DNA from: Artocarpus heterophyllus
Lineage: Eukaryota; Streptophyta; Magnoliopsida; Rosales; Moraceae
Length of the DNA stretch: 64,000 nt
Assembly (NCBI GenBank): GCA_025403435.1
Contig: CM046335.1
Location: forward strand, 11,406,377 to 11,470,376
Direction: 5' to 3'
Each line of letters starts with the position of its first letter. The stretch's first letter is position 1. The notes beneath the pieces are model-generated. The model was given only the letters and a program-made list of their open reading frames with translations, did not search any database and was not told where the DNA came from. This document shows positions 11,919 through 23,800 of the stretch, one piece after another. A program made the translations under genes and the position numbers.

Positions 11919-14008
11919 GACAGAAGTTTGAATATGGTTAAAACAATATAATTTTGATTTATTTATTAGGTTGTAGAGAGAGTTTTTCAGTTGTTTCTCA
12001 AACAAATTTTAATTCAATTGTAAAGCAAATCACTCCCCATTTCACTAATTACAGGCCGAGAAGGAATATTAACCTTATACTTTTTAATTTGTCTACTAAT
12101 CTGACAAAATATTAAGTTTGAAAACATGCGTGTTGAATTTTATTTGAGATTTTTTAATAATTTTGCCTTGATGCTATTTCACCGTAGAGGGATTATTAAT
12201 GGAATTAATGTGTACTTGGTCCACATGTAAAAATTTCACATAGTGTAATTTTTTTTTTCGCTTCATTTCACATACATGGTTTTTGCATCTTTTTTTTTTT
12301 TTTTTTGATCCTTAATGGATGGTGCCGATTAATCAACTGAGTCATTTGTCATAATAAAAGTTACAGAAAATAATAATGTATATCTTTTTATACCTGTGTT
12401 GTGTCAATGTGTCTAATAGTAAGCGTTGATTGTTAACAATAATAATAATAATACGATGAATAAATAAATAGAATTAAACAGACGGTATTCAACCCTTCGA
12501 AAAAAATACAGAAGGTGTTCAACAGTTGGAAAGTTTCGTACAAATGAAATGAAGCTTCAAATGAAAACGCTTGATCATCTCAATGAGTTCTTACTCTCAT
12601 GCAAAGTTCAAAGTCTTATGTACCGATCAAACTTTGAATTATTATTTCAATTTATGTACACATTCCTAACATTTTCTTAAGCACCTTCGATGTTGAAAAT
12701 TATTCAAAATTTAGTATTTATATTTCATTTACGTTTTTCTTCGTTCCTCTATTTGTAAACAAAATTTAGGTCACTTCCAGTAATTTCTAAATTTACGCAC
12801 ATTTATGATTTGTTAACTTTGGAATTTTATTTAATTGTGTATTTCATCAAATAACGAGATAATTATAGCAAATGACGACTTCAACAAACTTGGCACTCTG
12901 ACAAATTTGAAGATCTTAGTTTTTGGAACTGCTTCTTCATAAAAACGAAACAACAAACAAAAATCAATGCGAATGGTACTTAATTTCTTTTAAATCTTCC
13001 ATTAATATTTCTCTTTATTTGTTCGACATTAACAAGAAATTACGAGAAAGTTAAACAGAGAAACAACGCATGATGTATGCATGCACTTGATAGTTAATAA
13101 TTTCGTCAACACGATACAAATCCAATTACACGGTTACCTATACATAACGATATATTACCCCACCTATATTTCTTATTTTTTATCTTTTTTTTTTTTTTAA
13201 AGATTGGCTTCCCATTTGTATATAGCCAAATTTACCTTGAACTTTCGGTATTTTCTTTCTCGGCGGTCTTCTTTTGAATATTGTAAGCTTACAGGTTTAG
13301 CTAATTAGACCACCTGTATAAAAATTATCCTTTTACGGTTCAATATTACGCACTGCTTTTTTCTTCTTTTCCACAAGTCAGTCGTTTATGCATTTGAAAT
13401 TCTCTGTTCAACGTTTGCGGAACGTGTTGTCTTCAAAATATGAAATTCCAGACTTTTTCTTCGTATTGATCGGACGAGAGATCTCTTTCTTCTCTAATCG
13501 TTTGACCTCTGATCGTGTATGTATATATATATAATATGCCATAAAAATCGGAAACTTATGTTAATCAGTTAACGCGTTTTAGCTCATTTTTTGGATAATT
13601 TCAGAACAAGTAAGATAAAAGCAAAGCTTATCTAGCTACCACGAATTCCATTGGATGCTACATCCATAAAATCATGCATGTAATTTAGATCAAATAAAAC
13701 CATTCTCCCTAAATGCATACATACATACATATTCTAATTGACTTGTTTTTCAAAAAAATTAAATAAATAAATTCTTATGCACGTCATTTTGAAAATGTAA
13801 AATCAAATCAAAGTAAATATATTTGCATTTATATTCCTTTTCCTTGCCGTAAATCCGATTATAATGAAGTATAACATCCTATTTTCCTATTCAAACACAA
13901 TAGGAAACCATTTTGAAATTTCCTAAACGGTTTTGGAATTTACATGAAAATTATAGGTTTCTTGTTCTCATAACTATTTACGAGCCAGGGAAGAGGGCTT
14001 CTACGGAT
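11919..14008. other. Divergent intergenic region, unit 1
   Basis: About 2.1 kb between two outward-facing TATA boxes, so it probably holds the promoters of both small genes. It is AT-rich with T runs at about 12290-12306 and 13188-13198, an AATAAT run near 12440, and no open frame I can support. Related sequence lies at 38096-40470 and 57527-59683. Confidence 0.55.
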
Positions 14009-14015
14009 TATAAAT
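14009..14015 (+). promoter_or_regulatory. TATA box of plus-strand small gene, unit 1
   Basis: TATAAAT within attataaatatgcttgatta, about 90 bp before the ATG at 14104. The block is conserved in units 2 and 4. Confidence 0.6.
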
Positions 14016-14103
14016 ATGCTTGATTATATATGAGAGTGTTATTGTCATTTCAAAAAAAAAAAAACAAAAACAAAGGCTCTTGTGGTTCATCTAATTTCCA
14101 AAA

Positions 14104-14358
14104 ATGTCTTCAAACTATAATGGTTCATCTTCTCAAAATTCTGCTCAAGCCTGCCTGGGGGTCAATTGGCCAAGATCAAGTGATCATGGAAACAACAAGA
14201 GCGACCAGCAACCCTCGGCCAGGTCCATCCTTGCACCGGACAAGAAACAGACATCAACAAACAAAATGGGAAACAACAAAAGCGACCAGCAACCCTCGGC
14301 TAGGTCCATCCTTGCACCAGACAAGAAACAGAAATCAACAAACAAAAAGGGAAAATAA
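14104..14358 (+). CDS. Small Ser/Gln/Lys-rich protein, plus-strand member, unit 1
   Basis: An 84-residue hydrophilic protein beginning MSSNYNGSSSQNSAQACLG and ending in a lysine-rich tail; family unknown to me. This frame is chosen because the first ATG after the TATA box opens it and because its residues, not those of the overlapping frame, match the minus-strand gene (serine run, AQxCL, P/L-RTS-like, SARSILAxDK). The copies in units 2 and 4 are 56 and 57 residues; this one is longer because an 81-bp stretch (27 codons, period from 14190 to 14271) is duplicated in frame, repeating the DQQPSARSILAPDKKQ segment. No signal peptide or membrane segment. One cysteine. Intron-less as seen. Possible intrinsically disordered nuclear or cytosolic protein, by composition only. 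Confidence 0.6.
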   Translation: MSSNYNGSSSQNSAQACLGVNWPRSSDHGNNKSDQQPSARSILAPDKKQTSTNKMGNNKSDQQPSARSILAPDKKQKSTNKKGK

Positions 14359-14602
14359 GGGGTTATAAATGAACAATATATCAGTTTCTTTTTTGTGTAT
14401 TCTTTTATACATAGTTCGTCTCCGATTGCATCTGATTTAGCTTTTCTCTTTTATACATTATTTTGTTTGTATACATGTATATACACGCAGACATATTATG
14501 CATATGTATGTGTGTATATAGATTTCCATATTTATGTGTATGTGTAGATTTTCTATTATAATGATCGGAGTGGGGAAAGTATTTTTTTGTTTGTCTATTT
14601 AG

Positions 14603-16004
14603 ACATATATGTTAGTCGCCTAAATTTGATTATGAATAAATAAGAATAATATTTTTGTAATTTAACATTTGTATGATTTTTCATTTTTATTAAATAGATG
14701 CATGTGTTCTTATTTATGTATCGTAAATTTACTAGTACGACATGTTATTTATGGTCTTTCATAATTTGAGAACATGATTAAGAGACTAGGAAAAAAAAAC
14801 AAACAAAAAGATTTAGAAATAATTTTGTATATCATTGCCGAGACGAAGAAGAAGAAGAAGATTTAAATAGGGTAGGATTAATTTAAAGGATACCAAACTT
14901 GTGACGACATCGGATAAAGCAAAATAAAAAACAAAATTCGATTGATTAATGCGATAGAGTAGACGACAATGAATGTGTTTTTTTTTTTTTTTTTCTGGTA
15001 TAAGACAACGTACTTACAAAAGAATGACAAGTATATATGCTATAAATAACATCTTTTATTAATACAAAAATTACAGGTGATATTTGATATTCTCACATAG
15101 ATGAAAGAAAATATGTAAGATATAAATGATGTGTGGCTCATCTTGAAGAAAGCCATTTTTTTATTTATATATGCATTCTAAATTTATTTAACAAAATCCA
15201 AAACTTTCAAATCTATCGCGGAAGACCGTAGTTCTTTTCTTTTTCGTTATAAATGTGTTTTCTTTGTTATTTTTGTAATATCAGAACCAAAACGGGAAGG
15301 ATAAACAAAAATAATAATAATAATTTTTAGCGATTTGTGTAACTCTTATTAATAACAACTCTAAATCTAAGATGCTCATGTTCAATTAGAACAACAAATT
15401 TGAACCCCTATTTAAAATCTTTGTGCCTGTAATAATTTTAGTATATTTTTGTGTTACCGTTAGCTTAATAGGGTTTGATTTTTTTTTTTTTTTTAATACT
15501 GAGATCGAAAAAACATGATGCTGTAATCTTTTTTTTTTAAATTTATTTTGTTGTTGACTTAAACAACAGATTGACACCAAAATCTTCATGGCTACACGTT
15601 TCATGGTCATCAAAGACAGTCAACAGTCGTTTTTTTAATTAGTTTTTTAACTTTATTTTATACATTGCATTTTAAAGGTATCAAAAAACCATACCTTACA
15701 TTTGGACAGTTGCATCTTTATATGTTAAATTTTAAGATCCTAAATCATGCCTTCCATCAGGTAATCATCTATTTTTATAATAAAAGACATAAATGTCCTT
15801 TAAACAAAAGAAAAAAAAAAGAAGAAATAAAATAAAATTCCATATAATAATAATAAAAATATAAGTTAAAAAAATTCACAAACAAAAAAAGCAGGATGGA
15901 TCTTCTACCAAAATTTAAGTTGACATATGGGGACAAATACTATCTTTTGCAAAAGAGAAAGTAGAAAAACATAACAACCTGTCATATCTAGCTTGTTCTA
16001 CTAT
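14603..16004. other. Unit 2 non-coding spacer
   Basis: Same spacer as 9-1666, with poly(T) runs near 14978 and 15480-15495. Relative to unit 1 it lacks about 300 bp (the part matching roughly 320-580). No gene seen. Confidence 0.6.
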
Positions 16005-16012
16005 TTTCATCT

Positions 16013-16256
16013 GGCTAGGGCTATTTAAAAAAATCAAAAAACCAAAATCGAACAAAAATGATTTTCAAACTGACTGAGAAAAGCCAAAAAAATCGATTTA
16101 TTTAGACACAAAAACCAACCAAGTTAGTTTGAAAACTGACTGCTCATCAATTTTTGGTGGTCGATTTTTAGAAGCAATTTTTTAGTTGGTTGGTTAACTG
16201 ACCAACCCTTCAAACATCAATAAACTTTCCTTCTTTTACCATGACATTAAAGTCCA
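16013..16256. mobile_element. Truncated hAT-like element, unit 2
   Basis: The left end after tttcatct (16005-16012) matches the other units up to agtcca at 16251-16256. There it joins copia gag sequence abruptly. The right half and right TSD are absent. Confidence 0.5.
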
Positions 16257-18480
16257 AGAGAAGACAAAGAGTGCTCACTTGGCTAATACTTCCAAGGACA
16301 AAGGGAAGGAAAGGAAGAAAGATAAGGAAGCTGCAGTTATGGCACCTCAAAAGAAACAACAAAAGAGACCAGTTGATCCGGAAGGTACGGGTTGTTTCTT
16401 TTGTGGAGCCAAAGACATAAGAAGAAGCATTGCACCAATTATCACGCTTGGCGTGTCAGAAAAGATTTCAACTAAAGCAACTACTAAGACCCCTTACGAA
16501 CTTTGGACGGTAAGAAGCCTAGTCTAAAGCATCTGCATGTTTAGGGATGTTTAGTTGAGGCAAGGCCTTATAGGCCTAATGAAAAGAAACTGGACTCAAG
16601 GACGGTTAGTTGTTATTTTATTGGATACTCTGAAAGATAGGGACTTTGTCTTTGAAGAGGAATATGTTGATATTTCCACAGCTATTATTGACATTGTTCA
16701 AGAAGTAGACCCAAATCAAGACAACGTCGAAGAACCTGCTATTCCAAAAATTGTTCGAGAAGAACAAACTCAACTACCTCAAGAACCTATGTTATTAAGG
16801 AGATCCACTAGAGAAAAGAGAAGTGCAGTGCTAGATGATTACATTGTATTTCTCCAAGAACATGAGTTTGACATTGGTATAGTGGAAGATGATCCAATCA
16901 ACTTTCATCAAGCAATAAAAAGTTCTAGATCTCAAGAATGAATTGATACCATGAATGAAGAGATACAGTCTATGAAGGACAATGACGTTTGGGATCTTGT
17001 CCCATTGCCTGAAGGTGCGAAACCCATTGCTTGCAAATGGATATTTAAGACCAAGAAGGATTCGAAAGGCAATGTGGAGAGATATAAGGCTCGTCTTGTC
17101 GCTAAAGGCTTTACATAGAAAGAACGCATCGATTATAAAGAGACTTCTCTCCGATTTCTTTGAAAGACTCTTTTAGGATTATAATGGTATTAGTGGCACA
17201 TTTTGATCTTGAGCTTCATCAGATGGATGTTAACACTGTGTTTCTCAATGGTGACATTGATGAAACAATCTATATGGTGCAACCGAAAAACTTTGTGTCG
17301 GGAGACGCAAAGAAGATGGTTTGCAAATTAAAGGAATCTATCTATGAGCTTAAGCAAGCTTCTCGTCAGTGGTATTACAAATTTCATCTAGTTATCATCT
17401 CGTTTGATTTTGAGATGAATTTGGTTGATGATTGTATATACCACAAGTTCAGTGGGAGTAAGTATATTTTCCTGGTCTTATATGTCGATGACATTTTGCT
17501 TGCCAGCAATGATATAGGCTTATTACACGAAACCAAGAGATTTCTATCAAAGAAGTTTGAGATGAAGGATCTTGTTGATGCCTCTTTTGTGTCGGGTATA
17601 CAGATACATCAAGATTGCTCTCGGGGTATTCTAAGATTATCACAAAAATGCTATATTGAAAAGGTTCTCAAGATATATGGCATGCAAGATTGTAAACCAG
17701 GTGATACCCTTGTGGCTAAGGGAGAGAAGTTTAGTCTCAATCAGTGCCCTAAGAATGATTTTGAGGTTAAGAAAATGCAAAAGATTCCTTATGCGTTAGC
17801 AGTAGGGAGTCTGATGTATGCTCAGATTTGTACGTGACCAAATATTGCGTATGTTCCAAGGATGTTGGACTGGTACTTAAGCAATCTTGGAAAGGATCAT
17901 TGGACAGCAGCCAAACGAGTCTTGAGGTACTTATAGAGAACAAAAGACTACACGCTCACGTATCAGAGATCGAAACAGGTTGAGATCATTGGATACACTA
18001 ACTTCGATTTTGCTGGATGCTAAGATAGTATGAAATTTACGTCGGGTTATATCTACCTTCTGGCTGGAGGTGTTGTCTCTTGGAAGAGTGCTAAACAGTC
18101 TCTTATAGCATCTTCTACCATGGCCGCAGAGTTCATAGCATGTTTTGTGGCGTCCAATGATAGAATATGGCTGCACAAAATTTTGTCATGGGGCTGCGTA
18201 TAGTGGACAGTATTCAAAGACTACTCAATAGTTTTGTGACAATAAGTTAGTAGTTTTATATTGTAACAACAACAGGAGCTCGACAAAGTCAAAGCAGATA
18301 GAGATCAGTTCCTGATTGTGAAAAAAAGAGATCAGAGTGGACAGTTGTCTATAAAGCACATCGGTACAAACTCCATGATTGCAGATCCGCTTACTAAGGG
18401 ATTGCCGTCTAAAATGTTTCATGAGCACACTGCTCGTATGGGTGTCATATCATTTCAGGATATTCAGTTTTAGTCAGAGT
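16257..18480 (+). pseudogene. Copia-3 gag-pol remnant
   Basis: Read left to right: a lysine-rich gag end with a CCHC knuckle (CFFCG.. near 16396, remainder HKKKHC in another frame after a small indel). Next comes a jump to KTPYELW (~16490), so protease and most of integrase are deleted. The integrase C-terminal part and a hinge (16555-16941) follow. RT then reads KWIFKTKKD (~17037), HQMDVNTVFLNGDIDETIYM, and the YVDD catalytic box in [12 protein letters not shown] near 17480. RNase H carries [16 protein letters not shown] and ends ADPLTKGLP, with FHEHTARMGV at ~18420. Stops such as the TGA at 17835 and several frameshifts break it. Domain order PR-INT-RT-RH fits Ty1/copia. Confidence 0.75.
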
Positions 18481-18820
18481 TTGTAATTTCAAATGCTCTT
18501 ATGATATAGACATTTTCAGTTATTTTAGTTTATGGATATTTTAAGGTTATTTTCTGCAGAAATAAAGTTTTCGATTTATTCACACTCTAATTTTGGTATG
18601 GTTTGATCTCATTCAGGTTTTTAGGTAGACTAGTTGGAAATAGGTATGTTAAGATCACATTGCATGAAATTTCCATGCTACACATCCATGCTTGATCTTG
18701 TCGTTAGTTGTATTGGTATATGTCATCATTGATGGGTCTAGTTACGACATATGTAACGAAAGTTGCTTTGGTCCTGTATTGATATGGTTAATGGACAAGA
18801 TTGTTGAGATACATAAGGTT

Positions 18821-18825
18821 TTGAT
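18821..18825. repeat. TSD of Copia-1, left copy
   Basis: ttgat, matched by ttgat at 28517-28521 directly after the other LTR. Confidence 0.9.
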
Positions 18826-20861
18826 TGTTGGAAACAAAGTGCGCAGCGGAATTTTAAAATTTGTTTCATCAGAGTAATTTCCAAAACACAAGTTTGACAT
18901 GTTATATGTATAAATTAGACAAATCTTACTAACCTTAGTGTGCCGAAGAACCTCTACAACCTGTGTAGAGAAGTAACGTTTCAGAAGAGCCTCAACCAAC
19001 TGGTCTTCTGTGCTATTCTCTATCCACAACCGGACTGAGTGTGGGCTCACACGTACAGCTCTTCTACCGGTGACTCTCCTTCCAACCAAGAGAGAGAACC
19101 CAAAGCTAGTGTTTATGATTTGTGAACAAAAACTCTCAGGGAGTTTTCAGATGCTCACTAGAAGAGTATCACTCTTAATCTCTCAAATTTATCTGAGTAA
19201 ATCATAAGACTTACTCCATTTTTATAGCTATTGGTCCTGGGGTCAGTCCGTATCAGATTAGGTCTCAAAAACTCGAAACAGAATCAAGTTCGGATCAATA
19301 TCTGATAAGATCCGCGTGAAAATGCGTAATCTTATCTTCCACTGATCGGCAGGCCAAACATTCTGATCGGCAGGCCGAACAGGCCAGTTTGGCAGGCCGA
19401 CCACGTCATTCGGTAGGCCGAACTCCCGAGAAAAAATCTCCGCGAATCTTTTATTTTCCAGCCAAGATTCTAAAGGATAAAGTCTCAGTTTTGATTCAAA
19501 TAACCCAATATAGAAGTTATCTGATCAAAACAAACTTTATCAAGATAATCTCTAAGAAAATAAATCAATTCACAATAATTCTACAAGTTTATCTTGTTCT
19601 AATTTGTCCAAAATTAAAACAACCGATAAACAGACAAGAATTATCTAATCGCCATAATTCAACAAGTTTATCTTAAACTAATTTCTTACAAAATTAATTT
19701 AACCGATAAACAGACATGAATTATTTAATTCTTACAAATTTTAAACCAATCTGATAAATCCGACATAAGTCACCAATTATTGGAAAAGCACGTCGTGTCG
19801 TTTCAGGACTTTGTGAGCTAACAAAGGGGACCAAAATGGACCTATAAAGTTCAGGCTCATGATAATTATGAAACCCAATATCCCAGATATGCATTTCACA
19901 ATTATCAACTCCAACGCTACTCCACTAAAAGCTTGGAGCTGCACTCTCGAACTTTATAGAATTACGAAGCTCGTGTAGCTAAGTCTCCATGACATATCAT
20001 AGTGTATCGCATCCCCATATGATCATCCATAATCGGCTTAAGGACAAGTTCTGTCTTACCTTCCCGATTATTTTTATCTTACGTTCCATTGTCTCACCAT
20101 TAGAAAACTTACCATCCAAAGATAGTATACCATTCGGTTACACCTATGTATCCAAATGGTTGAGCGCTCCAGTTTTTCAATTATAGGACAACACATATAA
20201 GAGGATATCATTACTCCTAAAGAGGAGCTATGGATTCCATATCTATGAATAACAAGTCTACGCTATCAAGAGTCATGCCTCTAACGTACCGGTATGCATA
20301 CCACTATTGAGATGTGGGTGTCACCCTTTGGCACATCAAAAGACACAAGTCGAGACAACAGGCCCACTATTCATCTCAGGATTAAGATACAATACAAATG
20401 ACTGTCTAAAGTGAATCGATTTGCAGAGACAGAGTTATTAATTCAAATCAATTTACTTTATGTCCCGATCCAACACATCGTCACCTATGACAACGTGCCA
20501 ATGTTTCTATTCAAGGAGTCCAACTTCGATGGTCAAGACAAACCATCTCCCAAAAGGGATATAGACAACATAACAATCTTTACATGAATAAAGCGCCTAA
20601 CTTTATTCCCTCGATTGTGGATCATATGTTTTAGACCGTCATCTTAAAAATCGTGTCTTCCGCATAATCAGTCCATCATATGCCCAATTCTTAAGGCTTA
20701 GACTGACAGTCTCAGACTATTGTTTGCTTATCATACATTCAACAAATATGAACGTAAAGAGGACAAGATTTGGTATATATAAAAGAATAAATTCTTTATC
20801 GATAAAAAATGTCTCCAAAAACGTATTACATTTTTACTCCTTAGGGCATACATGTCTAACA
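18826..20861 (-). repeat. Copia-1 3' LTR
   Basis: On the plus strand it runs TGTTGGAAAC...ATGTCTAACA, so TG..CA ends are kept. It matches 26481-28516 along its whole length. It holds a motif cluster at 19343-19423, and on the minus strand CCAAT (19230-19234) followed by a TATAAAAA box near 19219-19226. Confidence 0.92.
19343..19423. repeat. Near-palindromic motif cluster in Copia-1 3' LTR
   Basis: Four variants of GATCGGCAGGCCGAAC within 81 bp, about 110-190 bp upstream of the LTR TATA box in the sense direction. The same core is found in the solo LTR at 5260-5433 and 7665-7752. Confidence 0.85.
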
Positions 20862-20874
20862 ATCTCCCCCTTGC
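20862..20874 (-). promoter_or_regulatory. Copia-1 polypurine tract
   Basis: Minus strand GCAAGGGGGAGAT directly before the LTR, the expected primer site for plus-strand DNA synthesis. Confidence 0.8.
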
Positions 20875-20899
20875 ACTAAGTGAGTAAATACAACAAATT

Positions 20900-23800
20900 T
20901 CACATCCTTATAGCTTCCACATGCCTCTCAAAGACTCTCCTAGTAAGTGTCTTCGTAAATAGATCAGCTAAATTGTCCTCTGACGCGATCTTGCACACCG
21001 TGACATGCCCGCCCTCAACGAAGTCCTTTATCACATGATACTTTCGATCAATATGCTTACTCTTCTTGTGAAATCTTGGTTCCTTAGCATTAGCTACCGC
21101 CGCACTGTTATCACAGTACAGTGATACTGCTTTATCCATACCAGGAACTACCTCAAGATCCCCAAGGAACTTGTGGAGCCACATTGCTTCTTTTGAAGCA
21201 TCACTAGCTGCCACATACTCGGCCTCCATCGTTGAATCCAAAGTGCAATCTTGCTTCGCACTTCTCCAACTGATGGCACCGCCTCCTAGAGTAAACACAA
21301 ACCCCGAAGTCGATTTCCTAGAATCTAGACAGGATTGAAAATCCAAATCAGTGTATCCTAGAGGAGTTAAATCCTCACCCGAATACACAAGCATATACCC
21401 TCGAGTCCTTCTCAGGTACTTGAAAATATGCTTTACCGCATCCCAATGGTTTGGTCCTGGATCCGCCTGAAATCGACTTACAATCCCGACCGCATAACTA
21501 ATATCCGGTCGTGTGCAAAGCATGACATACATGAGACTACCCACTGCCGAAGCATAAGGCACATTCTTCATGTATTCTCTTTCTTCATAAGACTTTGGAG
21601 AGTTTTTCTTAGAAAGAGTAATTCCAAACCTAGATGGTTGCCCACCTTTCTTGGAATCCTGCATTGCAAACCTCCTGAGAATTTTATCTATATAGCCGGC
21701 CTGTGACAAAGCTATCATTTTGTTCTTCCTATCCCGAAAGATCTGGATACCAAGAACAAAATTAGCCTCACCTAAGTCCTTCATGTCAAACTGCTTGGTC
21801 AACCATAATTTGACCGATGACAACGCCCCAACGTCATTGCCAATTAACAGAATATCATCTACATAGAGCCGTAGAAAAACTACCTTTCCATCCTTAATTG
21901 TTTGTAAATACATGGTTCGTCCATATTTTGTGAGAACCCATAAGTCTTGATCACTTGATCAAATCTTATGTTCCAAGAACGAGAAGCCTACTTAAGTCCA
22001 TAAATAGACTTTAGCAGCTTACAAACCTTACCCTCTTGACCCGCGACCTTGAACCCGTCTGGTTGTTTCATATAAATGGACTCATCAAGATAGCCATTCA
22101 GAAAAGCCGTCTTGACATCCATCTGTCAAATCTCATAGTCGAGAGCGGCAGCTATGAACAAGAGAATCCGGATGGACTTAAGCATGGCTACAGGCGAAAA
22201 GGTTTCCTCATAATCGATTCCTTCCTTTTGTGTATAACCTTTAGCTACCAGTCTAGCCTTAAAGGTTTCAACCTTTCCATCCACTCCTCTTTTCCTCTTG
22301 TAGATCCACTTACACCCTATGGGTTTTACCCCTTCGGGAAGATCCACAAGCTCCCAGACCCGATTAGCCTCCATAGACTTCATCTCTATGTTCATGGCCT
22401 CTGTCTCGAGTCTTGCATCAACATCCTCCATAGCTTCTGCGTAAGTATAAGGATCCCTGTCATGTTCATCCGGTTCAGCCAAAAAGACCTCCCCATTGAA
22501 CATATACCTCTCAAGTTGACGCCCGATCCTCCCACTACGCCGAAGCACTTGAGGTTGTTGTTCAGGTTTGTTTGGTTCCTCTACACCGATCGGAATGGTT
22601 TCGTTCGGAACCTCCGGAGTGAACGGATCACCCCTTAATTCCTCAAGCACCACTTTGCTTCGAGGTTTAAAGTTGTCCACGTAACTCTCCTCAAGGAAAG
22701 TTGCATTAGTTGAAACCACGACTTTATTTTCCTTTGGGTTATAAAAATAACCCCCTTTAGTCCCTTTTGGATATCCTACAAACATGCAAACTTTCGAACG
22801 TGCTTCCAACTTATTCAGATCCTTAAACAGGACATGAGCTGGACATCCCCATATGCGAATATGGTTTAAGGATGTCTTCCGTCTTGTCCACAACTCATGA
22901 GGAGTTTTAGGGACCGATTTTGAAGGCACATTGTTCAAAAGATAACATGCGGTTTATAGTGCATATCCCCAAAAGGATAAAGGCAATGATGAATAACTCA
23001 TCATGGACCTAATCATGTCCAACAAAGTCCTATTTCTTCTCTCCGCTACACCATTCTGCTGCGGAGTGCCCGGCGCAGTCAAATGGGATAAAATCTCATT
23101 CTCTAATAAGTGTCCCAAGAACTCATCAGAAAGGTATTCTCCACCTCGATTAGATAGAAGTGCCTTTATGGGTCTACCCAATTGCTTTTCCACTTCAACC
23201 CGAAGCTCCCTGAACTTATCATAAGTTTCACTTTTGTGGTGCATCAGGTACACATACCCATATCTTGAGTAATCGTCAATAAAAGTGACGAAATACTCAT
23301 ACCCTCCTCGTGCCCGGATGTTCATTGGTCCGCAAAAATCACTATGCACAAGTTTTAGAACCCCTTCGGCCCTATTGCCCTTAGACCCGTATGGTCTTTT
23401 GGTCATTTTACTCTCCAAACAAGACTCACATTGAGGTATAGATTCCACCTTTAAGTTACTTAAAGGTCCATCCCTTACCAACCTTTGAATCCTATTTAGG
23501 TTAATATAGCCAAGGCGCAAATGCCAAAGATAAGTCTTATTAGAGTGAGAAGTTTTAAGTCTTTTTGAGTCATTATCATTTATCTCAGCATTAAACAATA
23601 AGTCCATCTTAGGTTTGATAAAATATAGATTATTTTGCATCCATCCAGAACAGATAAAAGATTTGTTTTTACAAATCACCACTTTTTCATTAAAAGATAC
23701 CACGTAGGAGTCTTTAAATAAAGAAGATACAGAAATTAAATTCCTTTTAAATTTAGGAACATAAAAACAATCTCGTAAACTTAAATTCCTATAATTATCA

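Larger units (their letters stand above)
9..14602. repeat. Tandem repeat unit 1
   Basis: This is the most complete copy of the block repeated across the window. The anchor 'acatatatgttagtcgcc' near position 9 recurs at 14603, 29572 and 60181. The order is spacer, hAT-like element, spacer, PMS1 3'-half pseudogene, AT-rich spacer, minus-strand small gene, divergent spacer, plus-strand small gene. Without the 3.07-kb solo LTR the native unit is about 11.5 kb. The left edge of the array lies outside the window. Confidence 0.85.

Noticed and set aside
14030..14368. Longer overlapping frame over the plus-strand small gene, also open at 29014 and 59695
   Set aside because: Similarity to the minus-strand small gene lies in the MSSN frame; the longer frame starts at unrelated sites in each copy.
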